From: Muricomes sp.
GTDB taxonomy: Bacteria > Bacillota > Clostridia > Lachnospirales > Lachnospiraceae
DNA length: 6,107 nucleotides
NCBI GenBank assembly: GCA_020024675.1
Contig: JAHHTM010000082.1
Coordinates: 1-6,107 of the forward strand
Reading direction: 5' to 3'
Positions 1 through 5,533 of the stretch are shown one piece after another; position 1 is the first letter of the stretch; each line of letters starts with the position of its first letter. The notes below the pieces were generated by a model. The model saw nothing but the letters and a program-made list of their open reading frames with translations. It ran no database searches and was not told the DNA's origin. Both the position numbers and the translations under genes were made by a program.

Positions 1-2186
1 TCCACCAGAAGATACTGTTCTTTTTGCTCTTTAGTTTCGCGTTTTCGCTCTTCCCATCTTCCATCTGATTTTCCTTTTTCTTTTGCTCTTATAGTAACCG
101 GACCCGTCTCTTCATAATTTCTAGATGGTCGAAGTCTTGTTGCATAAATTTCATCTAACTCTTCTTTCGTAAGTTCAATTCTGCTTGTTCGTAACGATAC
201 TGGCGGAACATAAGTTTCTCTCTTATCATCTTTCTCTGCTAATGGACTTTCCACATGCATATATTCTTCTACCTGATACCAAGGTACTATAAAACCGGCA
301 CCATGAGCACAAAATACTGATCCTGTCGGATTGAAGATATCCGATTCTGGATCATAACCATATGCTTCTACAATCTGCTCCTGATCATAACATTTTTCAT
401 AGCCTTTTAAATTGCAAAACAGCCTTCCATGTCCCCCTGTATAGGAAAGGAAATCTTTCTGATACCCTCTCATAGCAGACACTGGAGCTGTACCTGTCAG
501 GATCATCATTCCATCTTCCGTCATAGGTTGTGAGCATTTTCCATGCATGTTCTGAATATCTGTCATAGCTCTTCCTACACTTTCAATCGGCAGTTCCATT
601 CGAAATTCATACCAAGGCTCTAAAAGAACGTTTTTTGCTTTTCGAAGTCCCTGCCTCACAGCTCTATAGGTAGCCTGACGAAAATCTCCACCCTCTGTAT
701 GTTTTTTATGAGATCGTCCTGCAATCAGTGTGATTTTCATATCTGTGATCGGAGAACCGGTAAGAACACCTTTGTGCTCTTTTTCTTCTAGATGAGTTAT
801 AACAAGCCGCTGCCAGTTTTTATCCAACACCTCTTCAGCGCAGTTTGTATCAAATACCAGTCCACTTCCTCTTTCACCTGGTTCCATCAACAAATGTACT
901 TCTGCATAGTGGCGTAGTGGTTCAAAATGCCCCACACCTTCCACAGAATTTTCAATGGTCTCCTTATATACGATATTTCCTTCTCCAAATTCAACCCGAA
1001 CTTTAAACCGTTCCCAAATAATGCGCTTAAGCACCTCAATTTGTACTTCTCCCATGAGCTGAACATGAATTTCTGAAACCTGTTCTTCCCATACAATATG
1101 AAGTTGAGGTTCTTCCTCTTCTAATTGTCTTAGTCCTAATAGCATCTTATGTACATCACACTCTGGTGGAAGCTGAACCTGATAAGTAAGCACTGGTTCA
1201 AGAACCGTCATATCCTGTGCAGATTCTACTCCGATTCCTTGTCCCGGATAAGTCTTTAATGGACCTGTAACCGCACATACTCCCCCTGCTTTTACTTCCT
1301 GCACCGGTTCAAATTTCGCCCCGGAATAAATTCTGATCTGATCTACTTTTTCCTCAATGACCGGAAGCACATCTTTTACTTTTAGCGTTCCTCCTGTCAC
1401 CTTCATATACGTAAGACGATTATCCTGATCATCTCTTGCAATTTTATATACTTTCGCGCCAAATTTTTCTGGATATTGTACAGGAACTGTATATTCTCTG
1501 AATCCTTCTAAAAATTCTTCAATTCCTTCTTGTTTCAAAGCTGACCCGAAATAACATGGAAACACTTTTCTTTCTTTTATAGCATTTTTAACCATTATAG
1601 GATTAATTTTTCCTGTCTCAAGGTATTCTTCCAGCATTGTTTCATCACATACTGCAAGATTTTCCTGCCACATCTCATCTTGATTGTCTACGCTGCTAAA
1701 ATCTATGCAGGCCTTACCAAATTTCTTTCTTAATGCCTGAAGAATATTTTCTTTATCAGCTCCTGTCTGATCCATTTTATTTACAAAAATAAAGACAGGA
1801 ATGTTATACTGCCTTAATAATTTCCACAATGTCACTGTGTGTCCTTGAATTCCATCAGATCCACTTACAATCAAAACCGCATAATCCAACACTTGTAATG
1901 TCCGTTCCATTTCTGCTGAAAAATCCACATGTCCAGGTGTGTCTAAAAGAATAATCTCCATATCCTTCCATGTAAATATAGCCTGCTTGGAAAAAATAGT
2001 AATTCCTTTTTCTCTTTCCAATTCAAACGTATCCAGGAATGCATCTTTATGGTCTACACGTCCTAGTTTTCGTATCGTGCCACTTTTATAAAGCATGCTT
2101 TCTGACAGAGTCGTCTTCCCGGCATCTACATGTGCCAAAATTCCTGTGACTAACTGTTTTTTCCGTTCCATCTGCTTTTCGCCCAT
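1..2186 (-). CDS. TetM/EF-G-like translation GTPase with C-terminal extension (3' end beyond window)
   Basis: Ribosome-binding translational GTPase of the EF-G/Tet(M) family, acting in the cytoplasm. 728 codons are visible with no frame break. G motifs are clear: P-loop AHVDAGKT (18-25), GITI switch (61-64), DTPGH (82-86), NKMD (136-139) and GSAL (214-217). Domain II follows at about 240-330, then domains III-V to about 640. The domain IV tip (491-503) reads RSHKKHTEGGDFR: it keeps a His where EF-G has its conserved tip His and lacks the SPV loop of Tet(M). Tet(M)-type proteins are about 640 residues, but this one continues through a charged linker (about 650-725) and ends in the window at QYLLV, which resembles the first strand of a NYN/YacP domain. 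The start at 2186 is chosen for the GGGGAGG site seven bases upstream; a Met six codons in is less likely. It may be labelled tetracycline resistance by homology, but I infer a housekeeping or stress role. Family is certain, function is not. Confidence 0.9.
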   Translation of the reverse strand, partial: MGEKQMERKKQLVTGILAHVDAGKTTLSESMLYKSGTIRKLGRVDHKDAFLDTFELEREKGITIFSKQAIFTWKDMEIILLDTPGHVDFSAEMERTLQVLDYAVLIVSGSDGIQGHTVTLWKLLRQYNIPVFIFVNKMDQTGADKENILQALRKKFGKACIDFSSVDNQDEMWQENLAVCDETMLEEYLETGKINPIMVKNAIKERKVFPCYFGSALKQEGIEEFLEGFREYTVPVQYPEKFGAKVYKIARDDQDNRLTYMKVTGGTLKVKDVLPVIEEKVDQIRIYSGAKFEPVQEVKAGGVCAVTGPLKTYPGQGIGVESAQDMTVLEPVLTYQVQLPPECDVHKMLLGLRQLEEEEPQLHIVWEEQVSEIHVQLMGEVQIEVLKRIIWERFKVRVEFGEGNIVYKETIENSVEGVGHFEPLRHYAEVHLLMEPGERGSGLVFDTNCAEEVLDKNWQRLVITHLEEKEHKGVLTGSPITDMKITLIAGRSHKKHTEGGDFRQATYRAVRQGLRKAKNVLLEPWYEFRMELPIESVGRAMTDIQNMHGKCSQPMTEDGMMILTGTAPVSAMRGYQKDFLSYTGGHGRLFCNLKGYEKCYDQEQIVEAYGYDPESDIFNPTGSVFCAHGAGFIVPWYQVEEYMHVESPLAEKDDKRETYVPPVSLRTSRIELTKEELDEIYATRLRPSRNYEETGPVTIRAKEKGKSDGRWEERKRETKEQKEQYLLV

Positions 2187-2193
2187 AAAAAAA

Positions 2194-2200
2194 CCTCCCC
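2194..2200 (-). promoter_or_regulatory. Strong ribosome-binding site of the TetM-like gene
   Basis: Read on the minus strand this is GGGGAGG, separated from the ATG at 2186 by seven T residues. It is a near-ideal Shine-Dalgarno site and fixes the start at 2186 rather than at the internal Met codon at 2171. Confidence 0.85.
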
Positions 2201-2211
2201 TTGCAAATAAG

Positions 2212-2223
2212 TAGCTTTAGCTA
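2212..2223. repeat. Short inverted repeat over the predicted transcription start (possible operator)
   Basis: TAGCT-TT-AGCTA is a perfect 5-2-5 inverted repeat. It spans the last base of the -10 and the predicted start of transcription of the TetM-like gene, a normal place for a repressor site. Arms this short can arise by chance in AT-rich DNA, so this is only a candidate. Confidence 0.3.
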
Positions 2224-2252
2224 GTATATCACAAGAGGAGTGAATTCGTCGA
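2223..2252 (-). promoter_or_regulatory. Sigma-A-type extended -10 promoter for the TetM-like gene
   Basis: On the minus strand the -35 is TCGACG (2252-2247), the spacer is 18 bases and the -10 is TATACT (2228-2223). It is preceded by TGA, giving the extended -10 form TGnTATACT. Transcription would start near 2216, leaving a leader of about 30 bases. The gene therefore has its own promoter, although read-through from the upstream activase is possible because no terminator is visible between them. Confidence 0.6.
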
Positions 2253-2277
2253 GATAGAGAATCCCTCATTAATTCAA

Positions 2278-3114
2278 TTATGTCACTATGATTTTTTCAA
2301 ACCCAAGTCCTTCTGCTTTTTTTCTCAACTTTTCCATATATTCTGGTGTTGGACTTGATAACGTTGAAAATTCTCCTTTTACACCAAAGTTTCTAAATGT
2401 GATCAGTTTCAGTTTTGTATCTTTCACTTTTTCTTTTATCGTTTCCTTAATTCCATTCAGAACTGCTTCGACATCCACTTTTTCCGGAAGACATACAATC
2501 CTTATTTCTTCTATTTTCTCCCTTTTTACAAGATAGGAAAGATTTTTCTTTACTATATCGTTTTCATATCCTGTGAGCTGTCTGTAAACTTCCACATCCC
2601 ATGATTTTATATCCAACATAACCTTGTCACATATTTCCATCAGTTCCGGATAATTTTCAAAATCAATCGTTCCATTGCTGTCAATAAAACAGCTTAATCC
2701 ATTTTGCTTTGCCAGAGTAAAGAGTTCCGTAAGAAACTGTGGATAAAGCATACACTCTCCACCTGATAACGTAATTCCCCGAATGAATGGTATGTTTTTT
2801 TGTATCTCTTCAAACACTTCCGGTGCACTCATCCACATAATCTTTGGAGATGCATGATTTGGACATACAGCAATGCAGTGATCACATTGTACACATCTTG
2901 TACTATCCCATTTGACGTTGCCGTTTTCCACATACAATGCCTGCGTCGGACATTCTTTCACACAAATGCCACAATTTATGCACATCTTCTGTGTCTCTGG
3001 ATTGTGACAATAACCACAATGAATATTACAAGACTGCAAAAAAACAGAAGTCCTGTTTCCAGGTCCATCTACTATGCTTAGCGGAATGATCTTGTTAACC
3101 GGAACCTTGATCAT
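2278..3114 (-). CDS. yjjW: Glycyl radical enzyme activase, YjjW-like (radical SAM)
   Basis: 278-residue radical SAM activase that would cleave S-adenosylmethionine and abstract the hydrogen from the target glycine of the neighbouring enzyme. The radical SAM triad is CX3CX2C at Cys29, Cys33 and Cys36 (motif SCNIHCGYC). A ferredoxin-like insert follows with two CX2CX2CX3CP sets: Cys45/48/51/55 and Cys74/77/80/84, expected to hold two extra 4Fe-4S clusters. The SAM-contact motif SGGE is at 117-120, and MLDIK (166-170) is typical of these activases. The two-cluster insert marks the activases of non-PFL glycyl radical enzymes; the short PflA of formate lyase lacks it. The first four bases overlap the end of the enzyme gene (ATGA), so the two are probably translationally coupled and made in matched amounts. 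Its own ribosome-binding site is weak. Assignment to YjjW rather than another activase subfamily rests mainly on the YjjI-like partner. Confidence 0.9.
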   Translation of the reverse strand: MIKVPVNKIIPLSIVDGPGNRTSVFLQSCNIHCGYCHNPETQKMCINCGICVKECPTQALYVENGNVKWDSTRCVQCDHCIAVCPNHASPKIMWMSAPEVFEEIQKNIPFIRGITLSGGECMLYPQFLTELFTLAKQNGLSCFIDSNGTIDFENYPELMEICDKVMLDIKSWDVEVYRQLTGYENDIVKKNLSYLVKREKIEEIRIVCLPEKVDVEAVLNGIKETIKEKVKDTKLKLITFRNFGVKGEFSTLSSPTPEYMEKLRKKAEGLGFEKIIVT

Positions 3115-4607
3115 ACTGTTCTCACTTTCCTTTCTGCCAGTCTGTTACGATCGTAGTTCGGAGCACCGAGCTGTGTCGTATTCTGAATAACAGCTTCACC
3201 TCTTTTGTATTTTTCCATTTCTGATTTTTTTACCAGATATCCTGTAATTCTTACAAGATCTTCATTTTTCTCATAGAAGCTCAAATATTTAACTCCTAAT
3301 TTAAATGCACCTTTCACAATATCGAGTACTGCTGCCGGATTATTTCTTGCAGTTGTTTCCATTGAGAAAATATCACCTACACCAGTCTTAATTGTCTTGT
3401 GGAAGCGGGCACTATGTCTTAAATGATCATAAAAGCTATCCGGTTCATCTCCTACTGGAATACGAACTCCTGAAGTAATACCATTGTCACTGTCAAGACC
3501 AACCTGTGCATGGGATAGAAATCTACCATTGGAAATCACAGAATGTACTGCAGGGAATTCACTAAGGAATGCATCGATTCTGTTCATAATCTCCTCTCCA
3601 AGTGCATCTGCTTCTGCATCATGTCCGTAACGTTTTCCACCGTCTTTTAAGAGCGTATTAACACATTCTGCAAGTCCTGTAATTCCATACATTCCTACAA
3701 ATTTCCCAGGATCGATCAGCCCTTCCTTTACTAAGAATGAACTTTCAAAGAAACCAGATTTTTCAACAAGGAAACTTACTCTTTCATTCATATAATTTCC
3801 CATTGCTTCCATACACTCCGGAAGAAGTTCATTTAAGAAGTGTTCTTTACTTTCAGCAAGTTTTGCAAGCTCTGTCAATGTAAGACGTGTCAGTGTAAAA
3901 GAGCCTCCACCTATTGGAAGAATATTATAGCAGCTGGAAATTCCATAGTCACTTGGATACACTTCGCTATTAAGTTTATGATTACAGATTGCAGGGTTTG
4001 CACAAAATAAAGATGTGTAAATTGCTTCTTCTGCGTAAGAATCTGGTGTAATATCTGGATCATACTTAATTGTAAAGTTTGGAACTGGATTCTGTAATTC
4101 TCTTTCTACTTCAAGAATCAGTCTTCCTGCTCTGCTGTCTTCCGGTCCCAGATTTGCATGACAAAAACTGTCTGTGATCGTACGATCTAGAAAATTAAGA
4201 AAAAGCTTTAATTTCTTTTTTACTTCCTCATCGCTTAAATCTGTGATAAAAGGATCCATCAATTTGTCAAGGTTTCCAAGATAAACTGGAAAACTTGTAA
4301 TTGATGGTACATGATGGTAGATGATTTGAAGACTTGTCAGTAATTCATCAAATGTCTGTGGGGGTTCAACTCCTAGAAACTTACTTCCATTTTTTACATA
4401 TTTTTCATAATCCGGCATCACATATCTTGGACGATAAGGCGCATTCCCCTCAAAAAGATTATTAATAGCACCTTTTTCCATAAAATATTTTGTACGTTCT
4501 GGAACATTTAAAACATCCAGTGTATCTTCTGCAGCATGTGCAAGTGACACTACTTTTTGTTCGTAAGTTAATGCCTGCGATGTAATAATATCCAATATTT
4601 CATTCAT
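3111..4607 (-). CDS. yjjI: YjjI-family glycyl radical enzyme, substrate unknown
   Basis: 498-residue glycyl radical enzyme, much shorter than pyruvate formate-lyase (about 760) and close to E. coli YjjI (about 516). The radical loop is near the C-terminus: RITGYLV at 453-459, with Gly456 the radical site. The likely thiyl cysteine is Cys226 in SDYGISSC (219-226), which lines up with DYAIACC of formate-lyase so that Cys226 matches the second Cys; the first is Ser here. PNFTIKYDPD (176-185) and the glycine-rich GGGSF (233-237) fit the barrel core. Some segments recall anaerobic ribonucleotide reductase (YGITGLAEC, 307-315; GYL after the radical loop), but there is no ATP-cone and no zinc Cys set, so it is not NrdD. 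A GAGGG ribosome-binding site lies seven bases before the ATG. It is the middle gene of the unit and is followed by its activase. The substrate of YjjI proteins is, to my knowledge, not settled; E. coli yjjI-yjjW sit beside the deoxynucleoside (deo) genes. Confidence 0.9.
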   Translation of the reverse strand: MNEILDIITSQALTYEQKVVSLAHAAEDTLDVLNVPERTKYFMEKGAINNLFEGNAPYRPRYVMPDYEKYVKNGSKFLGVEPPQTFDELLTSLQIIYHHVPSITSFPVYLGNLDKLMDPFITDLSDEEVKKKLKLFLNFLDRTITDSFCHANLGPEDSRAGRLILEVERELQNPVPNFTIKYDPDITPDSYAEEAIYTSLFCANPAICNHKLNSEVYPSDYGISSCYNILPIGGGSFTLTRLTLTELAKLAESKEHFLNELLPECMEAMGNYMNERVSFLVEKSGFFESSFLVKEGLIDPGKFVGMYGITGLAECVNTLLKDGGKRYGHDAEADALGEEIMNRIDAFLSEFPAVHSVISNGRFLSHAQVGLDSDNGITSGVRIPVGDEPDSFYDHLRHSARFHKTIKTGVGDIFSMETTARNNPAAVLDIVKGAFKLGVKYLSFYEKNEDLVRITGYLVKKSEMEKYKRGEAVIQNTTQLGAPNYDRNRLAERKVRTV

Positions 4608-4624
4608 TGCTCTTCCCTCTTTCT

Positions 4625-5407
4625 TTAATCACATGGAATATCTTCCACTTCTCTTAACATTTTCATATACTGTTTTTCACTGATCAGAATCTTATGTCCC
4701 TGCTTTGTAATATCACCTTGTTCCTCTAATTCCTTGATAGCTCTTTGAACTGTTTTTAAAGATAATCCAGTTTCATCTGCTATACTTTGTCTTGTCACCG
4801 ACAATATATAATTCTGGTCTTTATCTGTTTTTTTGTACTTTCTGATCATATAAAGTCGAATGCGTTCAACCCCTTGAAGCTGAAGCGTCCACCTGTCACG
4901 ATGTCCTCTTTGCAGGACACTGCTAAGGTCGTCTGTCATTCTTCTGACATATACCTCCATGTGGTTTCTCATAAAATTCATATAATCTGCTTTTGGTATA
5001 ACAAGAAAAATACAGTCCGACTTTGCAATCAATGATGCAATATAGCACCCCATATTTGCAAAACTTTCCATCTCACCGAAAATCGTTGGTGCTGTGTTTT
5101 CCTGAAAAACATAAGCATTTCCTGTTTTATATTCTTCTAATACACTGACTGTCCCTGAAGCAAGAATATAAATTGAATTTAACGCTTCCTGCTGTGTTAC
5201 AAATTTTTTTCCACGCTCCATTTCTTGTAAATGAGCTTTTTCTAGAAGATATTTTGCCTCACTTCCAAAAACTTGTTCCATAAGCATTAATATTTTTTTC
5301 TGTTTATGTTCTGAAATCAATTTATATCCTTCCTTTGTTTGATTATAATGAATTTCTTTTCTCTTTGATTTCATTATATCTGACAGCCATTTTCCAAGCA
5401 AGGTCAT
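4625..5407 (-). CDS. Crp/Fnr-family transcriptional regulator
   Basis: 260-residue cytoplasmic DNA-binding regulator. A cyclic-nucleotide-type beta-roll spans about 55-150, with the typical IYILASGTVSV (79-89) and a GEMESF segment (111-116, numbered from the ATG). A long dimer helix follows, then a winged helix-turn-helix at about 200-242 with TRQSIADETGLSLKTVQRAI in the recognition region. There is no N-terminal cysteine cluster, so it is not an oxygen-sensing FNR; the few Cys residues (in NMGCYIAS, KSDCIF and the C-terminal PCD) do not form an Fe-S pattern. The first 40 or so residues are a basic extension not usual in Crp. I choose the ATG at 5407, with AAAAAAGG just upstream; a TTG at 5422 would add five residues but has no ribosome-binding site. 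The stop is 17 bases before the glycyl radical enzyme gene, so the two are surely cotranscribed. Its target and ligand are inferred, not shown. Confidence 0.88.
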   Translation of the reverse strand: MTLLGKWLSDIMKSKRKEIHYNQTKEGYKLISEHKQKKILMLMEQVFGSEAKYLLEKAHLQEMERGKKFVTQQEALNSIYILASGTVSVLEEYKTGNAYVFQENTAPTIFGEMESFANMGCYIASLIAKSDCIFLVIPKADYMNFMRNHMEVYVRRMTDDLSSVLQRGHRDRWTLQLQGVERIRLYMIRKYKKTDKDQNYILSVTRQSIADETGLSLKTVQRAIKELEEQGDITKQGHKILISEKQYMKMLREVEDIPCD

Positions 5408-5415
5408 GTGACCTT
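5400..5415 (-). promoter_or_regulatory. Inverted repeat enclosing the regulator's ribosome-binding site and start codon
   Basis: On the plus strand AAGGTCA-TG-TGACCTT is a perfect 7-2-7 inverted repeat. In the regulator's mRNA it would fold with AAGGTC (which carries the Shine-Dalgarno AAGG) paired to GACCTT and the start codon partly in the ACAT loop. It could hide the ribosome-binding site or, as DNA, be a protein binding site. The symmetry is seen directly; either function is inference. Confidence 0.45.
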
Positions 5416-5435
5416 TTTTCAATTAGTTTGTTCAG

Positions 5436-5464
5436 TTGATTTTTAACATTTGAAATGTTATATT
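5436..5464 (+). promoter_or_regulatory. Extended -10 promoter for the LacX-like epimerase gene
   Basis: The -35 is TTGATT (5436-5441), the spacer is 17 bases and the -10 is TATATT (5459-5464), preceded by TGT, which gives an extended -10. Transcription would start near 5471, with a leader of about 62 bases. The spacer and the extended -10 are covered by the 17-bp palindrome at 5444-5460, so a protein bound there would block RNA polymerase. Confidence 0.6.
5444..5460. promoter_or_regulatory. 17-bp perfect palindrome, candidate operator between the divergent genes
   Basis: TAACATTT-G-AAATGTTA has perfect 8-base arms around a single central base. It lies in the 126-base gap between the regulator and the epimerase gene, inside the epimerase promoter and 37 bases upstream of the regulator's ATG. 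Size and symmetry suit a dimeric helix-turn-helix protein, and the adjacent Crp-like regulator is the obvious candidate. It matches neither the classical CRP half-site (TGTGA) nor the FNR half-site (TTGAT). Confidence 0.55.
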
Positions 5465-5467
5465 TTA

Positions 5468-5482
5468 CTGTAGAAGTTACAG
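5468..5482. repeat. Second inverted repeat at the predicted epimerase transcription start
   Basis: CTGTA-GAAGT-TACAG has perfect 5-base arms around a 5-base centre. It begins just downstream of the epimerase -10 and covers the predicted start of transcription. Its sequence differs from the 17-bp palindrome, so it may bind a different protein or be chance. Confidence 0.3.
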
Positions 5483-5521
5483 GTTTTACGCACATTTTAA
5501 ATCTGATTTTTCAAACATTAT

Positions 5522-5526
5522 GGAGG
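5522..5526 (+). promoter_or_regulatory. Ribosome-binding site of the epimerase gene
   Basis: GGAGG lies seven bases before the ATG at 5534 and supports that start. Confidence 0.8.
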
Positions 5527-5533
5527 TCTTAAA

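Noticed and set aside
887..1096. Open frame of 69 codons on the minus strand.
   Set aside because: It lies wholly inside the TetM-like gene in another frame and has no family resemblance or ribosome-binding site.
2253..2280. Possible terminator between the activase and the TetM-like gene, from the symmetry in GAGGGATTCTC and TAATTCAATTA.
   Set aside because: The stems are 3-5 pairs, mismatched or AT-only, and no T-run follows on the minus strand.
2288..2536. Plus-strand open frame of 82 codons opposite the activase.
   Set aside because: It is an antisense shadow of the activase gene with low-complexity Phe/Ser-rich translation.
2800..3081. Plus-strand open frame of 93 codons opposite the activase.
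   Set aside because: Antisense shadow of the ferredoxin-like region; its Cys and His content mirrors the coding strand.
3111..4607. Annotation as anaerobic ribonucleotide reductase or pyruvate formate-lyase.
   Set aside because: It lacks the ATP-cone and zinc Cys set of the former and the length and Cys-Cys pair of the latter.
4787..5035. Plus-strand open frame of 82 codons opposite the regulator.
   Set aside because: Antisense shadow of the regulator gene with no start signal.
5408..5422. TTG at 5422 as the start of the regulator, adding five residues.
   Set aside because: No Shine-Dalgarno precedes it, whereas AAAAAAGG precedes the ATG at 5407.
5457..5490. Minus-strand promoter for the regulator using TAAAAT or TATAAC as the -10.
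   Set aside because: No acceptable -35 lies at 16-18 bases, so I do not call it; the regulator's promoter remains unplaced.
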